Below are positions 1-10,869 of a stretch of 64,000 nucleotides of DNA, piece after piece. Position numbers and translations under genes: made by a program. Below the pieces are notes generated by a model, which saw only the letters and a list, made by a program, of their open reading frames with translations, was not told the origin of the DNA and did no database searches. Position 1 is the first letter of the stretch, and the number at the start of each line of letters is the position of its first letter. The stretch comes from Macrocybe gigantea. Its lineage: Eukaryota > Basidiomycota > Agaricomycetes > Agaricales > Callistosporiaceae. The stretch lies in NCBI GenBank assembly GCA_011319805.1, contig SJRY01000272.1, positions 1-64,000 of the forward strand, in the 5' to 3' direction.

Positions 1-154
1 CCTCTGTCAGTAGTCCCTGGGATAATACATCCAGGTAACTGCTTAAGTTGAATCCAAAGTGTGAAACTGCCAGGTAATGGGCTGCCTCCATAGCACAATG
101 GAGGGTCAGGCCTGAAGCTGGGATAAGCCGCCTCTCCACAAGGGGGGGGCTAAA
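1..154. other. Unassigned edge sequence
   Basis: No coding frame or repeat was recognised in this short left-edge stretch. It ends where LINE RNase H-like sequence becomes recognisable. It may be part of another decayed element, but nothing in it shows that. Confidence 0.3.
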
Positions 155-1092
155 CTTTACTGGGTCTACCGAGGCAATATACTTGTTTTTGAAACTCGTC
201 AGCCTGTCGGCAAAGCGACAAGCAATGATTCAGAGCTTATTGGATTGTGTATATCAATTCAAAAAGCTATCACACAGGATGGAGCTACATCCATCATGTG
301 CTTCCTCGACTCAATGAATGCTATTAACCACATTGTCAATTGCAACCCCCACTCTGTGCAGCTGCATTCTATCACCCTGTGCACTTCACTGCGTGCTTGG
401 TTTGCTCAATCCGAGCTGCACCAGATTACATTCTGGCACATCCCTTCCTATTGGAAGTGGGCTATTCAGGTTGAAGCATACAACTCTGCACGTGAGCTCA
501 ACGTTCCCCTGGGACTCCATCCTCTCTATACCACAGATGCACTCCAGAAGGAGGCAGATGATGAAATGCATGCCTCTTGGTTCCATGATTCAGGAATCAA
601 GAAATATATTGGTGCCTCCACATTTCATTTTCATGATGCGGGAAGCCAGAGTCCTATGAGCACCTGCTTCGTAAAAGAATGGGTTTTATGAAGCTGTTGA
701 CAGGCAATAAGCTATTTGCTCATTGCTGTCACATTGCCTGCAGACACACACTGATCAATGCCTATCGAGCACGGTTCAATTTTATAGAGAGCAATGAATG
801 CTCCTGCAGATGAGGGCCTGAGGACTCTGTCCATGTCAGGACCTTGTGCCATAACTGGAACAGCCAAGTGAATGCCAGTATGATGCCTTTGTATGTTTCT
901 GGTTCATTAAGTACCTAACATCAAACAAGGTGGCAGGTGCTTTTATCCTGGATCCGGAAGGTGGGTAACTGCCCCTTCATAGCAGGAGATACTTAGGGTT
1001 ATGGCTCCTCATGGGGCCTTTGCATGGAAGTAACCACAGCCAGCCTTCAGGCTGGGGGACCTAGAGCATCAATTCAGTAGGGTGTTTGATGA
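155..1092 (+). pseudogene. LINE fragment: ORF2 RNase H/C-terminal part and truncated 3' UTR
   Basis: This is the 3' part of ORF2 of the window's dominant non-LTR family. The RNase H region with the FLDSMNAI acidic motif is readable near 300-325. It is followed by the C-terminal segment that in better copies reads CSCGRGAEDSVHVMTQC, and by a stop at 966-968. The frame is broken by stops and shifts (one break near 650-690). The 3' UTR stops at about 1092, where the sequence jumps into an RT segment, so the poly(A) end is missing. CpG is depleted relative to the young copy at 16932-23271. It is a dead, truncated fragment. Confidence 0.8.
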
Positions 1093-2149
1093 CATCAAGT
1101 CACTGTGGAATGCGCTTGACAAATCTTATAATGCTGCATCTAACAGACCAGTTAATCTGTACAAACTCGATGAACTTGAGCCTCATCCAATTTGGAACTA
1201 GGTCCCATTTTCTGCTGCAGAACTCCGAGAGTCCTTGGAGCCATGTAGCAACACCTCTGCTTCAGGACCTGATCATCTGTCCTGGGGCCACATTAAGCAG
1301 CTGGTGAAATTCCCTCACTTGGCTGATTTCATCTTGAACATTGCTAACGCGTATTTGGAACTGGACCACTAGCCCTCTTACTTTAAGCAGAGCTTGTCAG
1401 TGATTATTCTGAAACCTGGCAAACCTGCATACGATACTCCAAAAGCCTTTCATCTGATTGTGCTTTTGAATACCCTTGGCAAACTCATTGAGAAAATGCT
1501 GGTGCGGCGTATGCAATATGAAGCGACTAAATTTGCTGTCTTCGATCTGAAGCCATTCAGTGGCATCTGGCAGAACTCTATGGAGAATGCTGGTGTCTTC
1601 CTAACCCATATTATCTGGCAAGGCTGGCTAAAGGGTCTCAAGATGAGCATCATTGCTTTCAATGTCACTCAATATTTTCCCTCTCTCAACCATCGGATGT
1701 TGGTGAGGATACTTCAACACGGGGGCTTCGCATGTCAAGTGTCTAAGTTCTTTGAGTCTTACCTCATCAGGCGTAAAACTTTGTATACTTGGCATATTGC
1801 CATCTTACCAGAGTTTGATGCCGATATTGGTGTCGGCCAAGGCTCTGCTCTATTTCCGGTACTGTCAGCCTTGTACTTGGCACCAGTACTGAAAATATAC
1901 CAGAAGGTTGACAATTTGCTGACCATCATGTCATTTGTGGATGACAGGCTGATCATTGCTCAGTCCAAATCCATCCTGGACAATGTTCTGAAACTTCAGA
2001 GGGCATACACATTGATGCACAACCTCTTTATGGACTTCAGTCTCATTGTTGAACACAACAAAACTGAACTGCAGCACTTCTTGTGCAATAGCAAGGATTC
2101 CTGTCCTTCTATTGACTTGGGTTTTGCCCCCTTGACAGGCAACACTCCA
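1093..2149 (+). pseudogene. LINE fragment: ORF2 reverse-transcriptase segment
   Basis: The segment begins mid-ORF2, just upstream of the RT domain, and runs through the fingers/palm region. Readable motifs include a degraded FNVTQYFPSLNHRM block (ancestral FDVAQYFPSL) and the catalytic FVDD at 1934-1945. In-frame stops near 1200 and 1370 show it is a pseudogene. It ends abruptly at the SINE start in the middle of a conserved ORF2 block. The RT does not resume after the SINE, so this boundary is a rearrangement rather than a clean insertion. Confidence 0.8.
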
Positions 2150-3337
2150 GGGCCCCAGTAGCCCAGTGGTTTAATCGCCACTAAAGACTGGAGAGGTGGC
2201 TGTGCAGTCACTGGAAAGGTTGTGGGTTTGATTCCCACTCATCCCCTGTACCTTGAAAGTAGGGATAGGCATGTGACCCATCATCGGTTACAGTCATGTG
2301 CTTGGTGACTCAGGTTGGTAATCAACTCTGAGGCAGTACCACGGTCATATGACCTTCTATAACTAGGGTGGTAACCTGGTCATGTGATAGGGATGATCGC
2401 AGAAGCCCAAAGTGGCAGGTCAGGTGACCCCTGACAGGCCATGCCTGAAATGGTCAAGTGATTCATCATATGATCAAGTAGGAAGCAAAAGCACAGGGCA
2501 TGGTAAGCAGGGAAAAGACTTGAGAACCACCTGACCTATGATGCGCACCCTGTAATGGGGCGTTCCAAAGCATGTGCACTTCTGGAAGGTGCTGTGCACT
2601 CTGTAATAGGGAGTCTCTTCAGACTGCGAGCTTAGGATAGGACACCCTCCACCGGTTAATCTCATGCCCAGTCTAACCAACTGGATTAGGCTAGGAACCT
2701 GGTTATTAGTCAGCATTGGTAGTGTGGACCGGTCCTTGGGCACACTTGGGGAGTCCCCAGGCCCAGGGGTAGCCACCACATGATCGTAAAGCACTGCTCA
2801 GATGGGAGCCTGAGACCTCCTTGTGGGGCATGCATAACTGGGTTAAGCATGGGTGTAGAACTCCCTGGCCTAGGCCTTAGGTCTAGGGGTGCACACTAGG
2901 GCTGGACGCTGGCAAGGCAGACATCTGAGATACAATTGGAGATCTGCACCCTCTGGGCATCAGCGAACCATGTGCTCAGGAATGGAAAAATTCAAATAGG
3001 TGGGGCTTACCAATACCCAGTGTCCCTGCTCACTTGGCCTCTTGGTAACTTGCTTTCTGGCTGAAATTCAGACCATGGCAGACCAGGGCAGTCCCCTGAC
3101 TCCGGCCTGAGAGGACTCATCCTCTGCCGGTTCATCTGGATGACTAATCCAGGCTTTGAATCCAAGTTGATTCCAGGGTCTAGACATGGAATTCCACCAG
3201 TTAGTCTAGCACCTATTCTGCAAAGAAGACAGTGATAAGGGTCCTCCACTTGGAGGGCCCTAAACTTCGTGTATTTATTGTAAATACCTGCGTGTATTTA
3301 CAAGCAGACTGCCATTGAGCACCGCTATACAAATTGT

Positions 3338-3368
<31 letters not shown>
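2150..3368 (+). mobile_element. SINE-1: tRNA-derived SINE, 1.2 kb, with LINE-like 3' tail and poly(A)
   Basis: The head is tRNA-like, with an A box TAGCCCAGTGG and a B box GGTTTGATTCC. The B box lies in a perfect T-arm (GTGGG stem, 7-nt loop, CCCAC). A roughly 1 kb unique body follows. The last ~65 bp (from about 3290) nearly match the end of the LINE family, including the block ending TTGTTGATTTAAAA. A 24-nt poly(A) ends at 3368. Two further copies lie at 16399-16931 joined to 23286-23957, and at 28867-30080. SINE-1 is the most diverged. At ~1.2 kb it is far longer than usual SINEs (100-600 bp). No TSD is visible for this copy. Confidence 0.8.
2159..2235 (+). promoter_or_regulatory. Internal Pol III promoter (A and B boxes) of SINE-1
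   Basis: The A box is at 2159-2169 and the B box at 2225-2235, about 55 bp apart. This spacing suits a tRNA with a long variable arm. A strong GTGGCTG/CAGCCAC-type hairpin lies between them (perfect in SINE-2, one change in SINE-1). This suggests a class II (Leu/Ser-like) tRNA ancestor, though the exact tRNA is not settled. Confidence 0.65.
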
Positions 3369-3460
3369 GTGTAATGCAGAGGCCAATGCATCATGAGCAA
3401 TACCTCCAGTAGATCAGCCCTGGCTGTTGTCCCTGGATCAGGCAGGCACAATCCAATCAG
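3369..3460 (+). pseudogene. LINE fragment: ORF1/ORF2 junction
   Basis: About 90 bp match the ORF1-ORF2 junction of LINE-E (18960-19040), including the GCATCATGAG overlap signature where the ORF1 stop and ORF2 start share ATGA. The piece is cut off on the right by copia RT sequence at about 3461 and on the left by the SINE-1 poly(A). Confidence 0.7.
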
Positions 3461-3795
3461 CTTGGGCTAACCACTCTATCTATCTCTATATCAAAGGGGA
3501 GGTAAAGGTCATTGTTTCCATTTACATTAATGATATCACACTGGCTTCAAAGAACACTGCTGCCATTGACAAAGTGGTTGCAGAGCTGTCTAGGCACTTC
3601 AAAATCAGAGACTTGGGACCAAGCACTTTCTTATTGGGTATAGAGATTATTAGAGACAGGCAGAAGCGGACCATTGCACTTTCTCAGAAGCAGTACATCT
3701 TAAATACACTGGAGTGCTATGGAATGGCAGATTGCAAGCCTGTTAAGACATCTATGATAACGGGTCTTAACCTTTCCAAGGCAATGGCACCTCAG
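3461..3795 (+). pseudogene. Ty1/copia RT fragment
   Basis: The frame reads through the copia RT palm and beyond, with YINDITLAS (normally YIDDI, so a catalytic Asp is changed to Asn), then FKIRDLGPSTFLLG and QKQYILNTLE. It closely matches the copia element at 47291-52753 but lies on the plus strand. It starts mid-RT without LTR, gag or integrase. It ends at about 3795, where the 5' end of LINE-B begins. The other end of this copia copy (polypurine tract and 3' LTR) is probably at 30141-30517. Confidence 0.8.
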
Positions 3796-4033
3796 ACCAC
3801 CACCTCTTTCTGCAACGCCCATTTGTAAATAAGTATAAACAACTCACTATCATCGTCTCTATCGCTCTACACCGTCATCGACTGGGCAGATCTCATATCA
3901 AGTTGCAGACCCGAGTTCCATATACTCTTGAGCACCTTCATCTTTCATATCATGAAAATCGGCTGAAAATCAACTGACCTACCAGAGTTTTTCTATGAGC
4001 GATGACCTGCTCAATATTGTCGGCAGTGGCGGC
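3796..4033 (+). mobile_element. LINE-B, piece 1: 5' UTR and start of ORF1
   Basis: The sequence aligns with the 5' end of LINE-E (16932 onward): the same CTTGTAAA-type leader, the AAAATCGGCTGAAAATC block, then ORF1 starting at 3996 with MSDDLLNIVGSGG. It is therefore a 5'-complete LINE insertion. At 4033 it is interrupted by gypsy-1, and ORF1 resumes at about 10556. LINE-B pieces are 3796-4033, 10556-10869, 13149-15447 and probably the tail at 30081-30140. Confidence 0.8.
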
Positions 4034-4353
4034 TGTTAGGCTAGACGAATCTCAGAAGGACTTGGGCAGACTAAGTGCGAGAGTGGTCTTGAGATGATGG
4101 CAAAAGGAATATTAAGCCTAGCGCTACTGGTACATCTGGGAGTCCTTATATACATTACAGTACTCGAGCACGGACCATGGGCTGCGCAATGCTGTGGACT
4201 GCGGATGAGTAAGACTGGAAGGAGATGACTCAGGATGACTAGGGAAGTGGGATGACTCGATGGCTGCGTGCTGCGCAGCATGACGGGGGAGATAAGGGAT
4301 GTGGAAAAGATAAGATAAGAAAATGAATGGTCCTTTGGGCGGCATCTGTAACA
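4034..4353 (-). repeat. 3' LTR of gypsy-1
   Basis: The 320-bp LTR is bounded by TGTTA and TAACA. It is preceded (element sense) by a purine-rich tract, AGAGAGGGTGA, at about 4354-4366, the likely polypurine primer. It is nearly identical to the LTR at 10236-10555. Confidence 0.93.
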
Positions 4354-4390
4354 TCACCCTCTCTGTAGATTCGCGTCCTCGTGAAAAACC

Positions 4391-4789
4391 TTAGTCCAGC
4401 TGTCCCCACCCAGTATTGGTCTCCCAGGTGGTCACAGCATGTGGGGCCCATGTATGAATGAGCTCTTCATTATAGGCGCGGATATGATGGAGTGTGGTGG
4501 CAAGGAGTTTAAGTCGCTGGTTTTCTGTGCGAAGCATTTCCATCACCTCACGAAGCGCGATACGTTCAGCTGCAGTGGGGCCGGTCCCATCAGGGATTCG
4601 CCCGGTCCAGAGGTGCATGCGGACGGTCATAACATAGCGCATATACGCGCCAAGTGTGATGGCGAGGGGGTCCATGTAGTCGCTAGCGTTGAGAATCCTT
4701 GCCAGATTCTCGAGGTCACTTGGGTGGTTGGGGGTAGGTGCGCGGCTGTCCTTGCTGCTGTCAATGCTGATGGGGGCATTGGTGGTCAT
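4391..4789 (-). CDS. Gypsy-1 extra 3' ORF (ORF3), 132 aa, function unknown
   Basis: This open frame lies between the chromodomain end of pol and the polypurine tract. Its ATG overlaps the pol stop codon as ATGA (4789-4786), an arrangement that suggests coupled termination and reinitiation. The protein has a Ser/Pro-rich N-terminus, a central hydrophobic/aromatic stretch, and a likely amphipathic helix or coiled coil around residues 75-110 (EMLRTENQRLKLL). No signal peptide or transmembrane segment is evident. The same ORF, with the same ATGA overlap, is recognisable in gypsy-2 at 44134-44532, where it carries stops. This copy is uninterrupted even though pol upstream is broken. I do not recognise a family. 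Confidence 0.6.
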   Translation of the reverse strand: MTTNAPISIDSSKDSRAPTPNHPSDLENLARILNASDYMDPLAITLGAYMRYVMTVRMHLWTGRIPDGTGPTAAERIALREVMEMLRTENQRLKLLATTLHHIRAYNEELIHTWAPHAVTTWETNTGWGQLD

Positions 4790-7700
4790 GAAGTGCGATT
4801 TTTGGTCTTCTTCCCTCTTGTCATGATCCTTTTATCCTGGTTCGCAGTCTTCTTTAGGAAGTGGTCTAGAGCTTGCTGCGCATTCCCCAGTTCTTTTTCT
4901 TTGATCCATGTGTTCTCTTCATGTCTGTATCCTTTCCATTTGACCAGGAATAGCATCCCCCTCCCTTGTTTCTTCCTTTTTAGGATCTCTTCTATCTCGT
5001 ACTCTTCTTTATCATTTATGATTTCAGGGGGTGGTGGTGATGGTCACTCTTGTATCTTGAAACGGGGTTCTTTGTAAGGCATGAGCAGTGTTTCATTGAA
5101 CACGGGGTGTATCAGCTGCCATGATGCTAGGAGTTCCAGGTGATATGCTGAGGCTCCTTTCTTTTCAACCACCTTGAACGGTCCATATTGGAGTGCTGAT
5201 AACTTCTTTGATGGTCGATTGACTGTGATATTGGTGGCTTCTAGCCATACTCTATCCCCTTTCTTGTATTCACGGGCCAGTTTTTGTCTCGCATCATAAT
5301 TGTCTTTGGCTCGTGTTTGTGCATATTGCAGTGCAGCATTTGCTTCCTTTCGTATTTGGTTTATTCTTTTGATGAAGTCTTTTGCTGCAGGGTTATTCCC
5401 TTCTGTCATCTGTGGCTCTCCCTTCCAGGGGTGCATTCCATAGTTGAGGTAGAATGGTGTCTCCTTCATTCCCTGGTGTGCTTTGTCATTGTATTAGTAC
5501 TCTGTGATTGCTATCCATTCTGCCCAATCGTCCTGTAAGTTGTTTGTGAAGCTTCTGAGGAAGGCTTCCGTTTCTTGGTGGGATCATTCCGCCTGTCCAT
5601 CTGTCTGTGAGTGATAGGCCGTTGATAGATTTTGCTTTGTTCCGAGTAATTTTAGAAGTGCTGTCATGAATCGCGCTGCGAACTGGGGTCCTCGATCACT
5701 GATGATCTTTCGTGGGATTCCATGAAGCCGCCACACATTGTCTCAGTATAGTTGTGCGAGACCTTCTGCTGTGAGTTCGGTCTTTGTAGGAACTAGGTGG
5801 ATCATCTTGGTCAGGCGGTCTGTGACTGCGGCGATGGCATTAAAGCCATTCAAGCTGGGTAGCGGTCCTATGAGATCTACTCCGATATCTTCCCATGGTT
5901 GCTGTGGGACTTCGTGCAGGTGCAGGGGTGCGTGTTTCTTTTGTTGGATGATTTTGTTTCACTGACATGTTTCGCATCCATTGACATATTTCTTGATGTC
6001 TGTTAGCATTGATGGCTACCAATAGGTGCGGCTTATGAGCTCGTGCATGTGGTATTGCCCTGGGTGTCCTCCGATGGGTGTGTCGTGGTGTTCAAACATG
6101 ATGTTTTCCTTCAGTTTGTTGTCTAGAGGAACATAGATTTTTCCTCCTACATATACGATGTGGTTGTCTTCTGTGAACCAGTGTGGTTTTTCCTTTAGTC
6201 CTGTCATTATGATCATCTCCCTTCATGTGCATTGTCAAATTTGTTCTATCCTTGAGGATTCGATCATCGTGATTCCTCTTATTTGTATTGTTTCATTATT
6301 TTCTGCTTCTTCTTTCTGTGGGTGTTCATCCTCGAACATCATAAATTTGAAGTCTCATTCATTATTCTCTTCCAGATGTCGAATGAATGCTGCTTCTTTG
6401 ATTATTTGTATGTCGTCCTTCTCTGCTAGGTTTTCTTCATATCCTGCCATTCGTGACAGGACATCCGCTTTTCCATTCACCTTTCCTGGTATGTGTTGTA
6501 GTTCGTAGTCATATTCCTGTAATTTCAGGTACCAGCCAATCTGTCTCGAATTGAGTCACTGTGGCTTCCGGAAGTATGATAGGTTTTTGTGATCCGTCAA
6601 TATTTCGAACTTCTCTCGAGCTTCGAGGAGGTATTGTCTCCATGTCTTTAGTGCGACCATTATCGCAAGAAGTTCCTTGTCATAGATTTCATAGTTTTGT
6701 TCCGCTGGGGTCATGCATCTTGAAATGAATGCAATCGGATGCCATAGTCCTTTCTGCTGTTGTGATAGTACCGCTCCAATGGCATATCCTGAGGCGTCTG
6801 TTTCGACTCAGAATTTTCCTTCTGTTTGTAGTAGTGCTAGAATGGGTGCTGAGGTTATATGTTGAATCAGCTCTTTGAAAGCATCCTGTTGCTTGTCTGT
6901 CCACTGGAATGTTTTGTTTCCAGTCAACTCCGTCAGGGGTTTAGCGACCTTTGCATATCCCTTGATGAATCATTGGTAAAAGTTCATGAATTCTAAGAAC
7001 TTTTGTAGTTCTTTCTTCATCTTTGGGGTTGGCCAGGATTGTACAGCTGTGATCTTTTCTGGTTCCATTTCTACCTTCCCTTCTCCTACGATGTATCCTA
7101 GTACTGGAACTTTTGATGATTCCCAGACACATTTCGGTCCTTTGATGAACAAGTTGTTCTTGTTCAGTATTTCCATGACTTCCATAGTATTCTTTTGGAG
7201 TTCCTCTCATGTTCGTCTGATGATTATGATGTCATCCATATAGATTATGCATGCTCTTCTTCATATTTGATCTTGGAAGAGGCTTTCCATCATTCAGCTA
7301 AAAGTGTCTGGTGCATTGCACTGTCCAAAGTACATAACTGTCAGTTCGAAGAGTCCTCTTGCTGTTAGGAAGGCTGCCTTCTATTCATCCCCTTTCCGGA
7401 TGTGCACGTTATTGTATCCCCAGATAATATCGATCTTGCTAAAGTACTTTGCTCCTTGTAATACATCAAGGAGCTCGCTGATGCGTAGTAGTGGGAACTT
7501 GTCCTTGACCATATATTTGTTTATCTCCCGGTAGTCTTGGATGAGTTGTTTGCTTCCATCCTTCTTGTTGCGAAAGAAGCAGGGTGCTGCGTAAGGCGAT
7601 TTTGATGGGCGTATTTTTCCTGTTCATAATCCTTCTTCGATGAAGGCATCTAGTTCCTCTAGTTCTTTCTGTGTCATCGGATAAACCTTGCTCGGTATCG

Positions 7701-10190
7701 TTTTGGGTGCATCCTTCGTTAAGTTTATTTCATGGTCCCATTCTTTGTGGTTTGGTAAGCGATCAAAGTTCTTCTCCTTGAAGAGGTGTTTGAATCTGAT
7801 CAGATATGGGGGTATCTGGGTTCCTGTCTTGTCGCTGGCTGTGGTTTTCGCTGATTCAGTCACCTTCTGTATCTTAATCATCTGGTGGTTTATTTTGCAC
7901 ATTTTAGGGCATCTGTCGAAGACAACTTCTCCTGTCCTCCATTTGATTGTTGGGTTGTGGTAGACAAGCCAGTCATGTCCTAGTAGCATGTCGGTTTTTC
8001 CGATATCAAGTACAATGGCTTCCATGTGCTCCTTGTGTCCTTTAATGTCGATGTGGACCTCCGCTACTCGGTCTGCTGTTTTCTGGTGGTTGGGTGATCC
8101 GTCTGCATTTATAATGGGAATCTTCTTGATTCGTCGTGTCTTCAGTCCTGTTTTTGTTACTATCGCGGTGTTGATGCAGGTCCTATCTGCTCCGCTATCG
8201 ACTTCTGGTGTTATCGTTGTGATTCCTTTTCACGTTCATATTCTTGCTGGTACTGCGAGTTCTTTCCTCTTTGGTGGTTTGTCCCCTTGGATGGTTTTCC
8301 TTGGTGCTTCAGATTGCTTGGCAGGAATGGTGTATTTCAGAGTATGGGATGATCTACATCCGGTATTGAAGCGAGTCTGTTTCAGTTGTATAGGTCGCGA
8401 TTTAGCACCTCTTAGTCGGATCCTTCGGCAAAACCCTCTTTATCAGAGCTTTCTTCATCCTTGTCTTCTTCGTCCTCTCCTTCTTCTTCTTTTACTTCTC
8501 TGACCCGGGATTTTCCTTTCTTCTTCTTCTTGCAGTTCCATGCATAGTGTCCCTTTAAGCCACAGTTAAAACATGTGACATTTGCTGCTCCTTTTCATGG
8601 TTCCGGGTAGTTTTGTGAGAGGTGTCCTGGTTTATTGCAGTTGAAGCAGTTGTTGCTTCATACTTTGTCAACTTCCATGGCCTGTCCTGCTCCTCGGCTT
8701 GGATTTCCGGTCTTGTGCTGATTGCTTGTGAATTCTCCTCTCATCACATTTCTGTGTTCATCGATGTTTCATCCAATCGCTCGAACTGTCTTGATATATT
8801 CATCTCCATCTGTTGGAAGTGTGGAGATCGAGTGTACGGCTTCTGCTATCCTTCGGTTTAAGCTCTTTTCAAGTAGGAAACGAGGGGCTGTTCCTGTCAT
8901 TCCTGCTTTCCCTGCGAGGTCTACAATTTCATCCAGAAATTCGTCGATGGGTCAGTTTCCCTGTCTGATATTGAATAGTTTGCTTCCTGCTTGTGATGGT
9001 GATATGACGTTGCTGAATCGTGTCTCTATCTTGGTTATAAAGTCAGCCCATGTGCTTTGGTTGGTAGTGGTGTCGATCTTCTTTGATGCCCAGTGGGCTC
9101 CGGGTCCATCGGTCATTCTAGACAGGACCGCTCCAATCTTCTGTGTATCCATGAGGTCTCCATGTGCAGTTATGTAAAGTTTCATCTTCCTCCACCAAAT
9201 ATCGAAGGACGTTCGATCTCCTGTAAAGGATTTCGGGTCGGGGATGATTCCCTTGTATTCTGTCGTCATCCTTTGGGGGGTTTCTTCATCGTTCTCTTGG
9301 TCTTGGCTTTCCTGTTCCTGGATCTGTTGTTCTTGGGTCTGCTGTACTTGTACTTGGGCTTGCTGTTCTTGGAGCTGTTTCTGTCTTCGCTCCTCTCTCT
9401 GTTCTTTCCAGTAGTCTAGGTTGACTCCTGCGATTCTACAAGCTTGTTCAAAATCGGCCCACTCTGCGGCGGTCGGTCCATTTGTCTTTGGTAATCCTTT
9501 TCACTCCCTCCACCGATAGTATTCATCCCAGTCGCTGTTGCTTACTTTTGCCATGGTGGTGCGATTCTTTCCTTATGCAGTGCTTCAGCGGATTGATCCT
9601 CTGAAGGGGTTCGGTGGTTTCGTTCCTGTATGTCCTTGACTCTGGTGTCGTTCTCGTTGGTTCTGTCGTACGCTCTGTGCATCATGCCCTTTCTGTATCA
9701 GTATGTCTTCCTCCTGTGTTCAGCGATTATAGTTCTCAATCTGTTGTTGCCTAAAGTCTCGGGCTTGTGTTCGTTCTTCTCTCGTTTTCTTGCGGATGGG
9801 TTCGTCCTCTTCTTCGGCAAGAAGATTCTGGTCTGACCATAGCTCTTCTGGGCTTATCCCATATTCTCCTTCTAGGAAGAGTTCTGTAATGAGTTGTGCT
9901 GCTCCTTCGCTGAGGATCTCAGTGGGCTCGTCTGTGGTGGTGAAGGCAAACTCTCTCAGAAATGCCTGCTCTTCATCGTCACTACTTGGTGTAGGCGTGC
10001 ACTCTCTCTTTCGTTTGTTTGGATTGCTGGTGTCTCTGCAGGTGGCGTGGACTGTCTCTGCGAATGGCGTGGACTGCAATGCCTGGTCTACTTCTCTGAG
10101 CCAAGTGCTCTCATCGCTCGTGCTAGTGCTCGCTGGGTCGGCGACTGCTTGTCATCGAATGTTGATCAAGTCTTTGATAAAGCGTAACAT
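4786..10190 (-). pseudogene. Gypsy-1 gag-pol, apparently a single Tf1-like frame, broken by stops
   Basis: From Met at 10190 the frame reads a charged N-terminal region, a Gag core (KSFTGDRTSFDIWWRKMKLY) around 9200, two CCHC knuckles near 8520-8680 (CFNCGLKGHYAWNC intact, the first one degraded) and protease DSGA near 8195. RT follows with YMDD at 7231-7242, then RNase H (VETDASGYAIGAVL) near 6800, integrase HHCC and core around 5700-6110, and a chromodomain (FLVKWKGY) near 4890-5000. No clear gag/pol frame change is needed, as in Tf1/sushi-type elements. In-frame stops are frequent and often sit at ancestral CGA codons, for example 5959-5961 and 6970-6972. Confidence 0.85.
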
Positions 10191-10222
10191 GGTGTGTGTG
10201 TGAGTCTGAGCGAGTCTCAACA

Positions 10223-10233
10223 AGGCTTAATAT
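10223..10233 (-). promoter_or_regulatory. Gypsy-1 primer-binding site, probable self-priming type
   Basis: Two nucleotides inside the 5' LTR, the element reads ATATTAAGCCT (minus strand). This is perfectly complementary over 11 nt to AGGCTTAATAT at 10321-10311 in the same LTR. That partner starts 33 bp downstream of the TATATAAG box (10354-10347), where the mRNA should begin. An mRNA 5' end folding back onto the PBS is the Tf1/sushi self-priming arrangement. No tRNA complementarity was obvious. Confidence 0.7.
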
Positions 10234-10235
10234 CT

Positions 10236-10555
10236 TGTTAGGCTAGATGAATCTCAGAAGGACTCAGGCAGACTAAGTGCGAGAGTGGTCTTGAGACAAT
10301 GGCAAAAGGAATATTAAGCCTAGCGCTACTGGTACATCTGGGAGTCCTTATATACATTACAGTACTCGAGCACGGACCATGGGCTGCGCAATGCTGTGGA
10401 CTGCGGATGAGTAAGACTGGAAGGAGATGACTCAGGATGACTAAGGAAGTGGGATGACTTGATGGCTGCGTGCTGCGCAGCATGACGGGGGAGATAAGGG
10501 ATGTGGGAAAGATAAGATAAGAAAATGAATGGTCCTTTGGGCAGCATCTGTAACA
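10236..10555 (-). repeat. 5' LTR of gypsy-1, with TATA box
   Basis: This 320-bp LTR is the promoter-bearing copy for the minus-strand transcript. TATATAAG lies at 10354-10347, and the inferred start is at the AGGCTTAATAT block ending at 10311. The 5-bp target repeat GCAGC follows at 10556-10560. Confidence 0.92.
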
Positions 10556-10869
10556 GCAGCCATGCACCACTCAACCTGCACCCTGGATGGCCCTCTGCTG
10601 GCCCATCCCATTCCCCTGCTCCTCCTCCCCCATCGGGGAATGCAAGCCTCCTCTTCCAAGGTGGCGACGGTCTCATGGACACCAATGACACCAACCCTTC
10701 TAATGCAGGTGGGCCTACCGGACCCTCTGCTCCCCCCTCTCTGTCAATTCTGTCCACTGAGACAGCATACAAATACAATGACAATGCTATCAGCATTGTG
10801 ATCTTTCCTTAAGGAGACCGGTTCCTTCATGGTGAAGCTAAGGCCACAGCCGAATCTCTCGCCACCCTC
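10556..10869 (+). pseudogene. LINE-B, piece 2: ORF1 N-terminal region
   Basis: ORF1 resumes after gypsy-1 with the Pro-rich N-terminal region (NPSNAGGPTGPSAPPSLS) and continues to the FLHGEAKATAESLATL block. One in-frame TAA near 10810 replaces the equivalent of FPEGHRF. At 10870 it is cut by the poly(T) end of the minus-strand LINE-C. Confidence 0.75.

Larger units (their letters stand above)
4034..10555 (-). mobile_element. Gypsy-1: Ty3/gypsy chromovirus, complete with both LTRs, decayed
   Basis: The element is 6522 bp with two 320-bp LTRs, TGTTA...TAACA ends, and a 5-bp TSD of GCGGC (4029-4033) and GCAGC (10556-10560), which differ by one CpG-type transition. It is transcribed on the minus strand, so the 5' LTR is on the right. 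Domain order is Gag, CCHC, protease, RT, RNase H, integrase, chromodomain, then an extra ORF. The LTRs differ at about 9 of 320 sites, all transitions. It is inserted in ORF1 of LINE-B. Many in-frame TGA/TAG codons make it non-functional. Confidence 0.92.

Noticed and set aside
2150..2250. A functional tRNA gene at the SINE head
   Set aside because: The T-arm is perfect, but the acceptor and anticodon arms do not close properly, and the sequence continues into a repeated body with poly(A). It is a SINE head.
9093..9419. Hydrophobic frame rich in Leu/Phe/Tyr that looks like a membrane protein
   Set aside because: It is the complement of the Gln-rich Gag segment of gypsy-1 (QEQQ repeats read backwards), with no independent support. 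The same shadow appears at 54369-54626.
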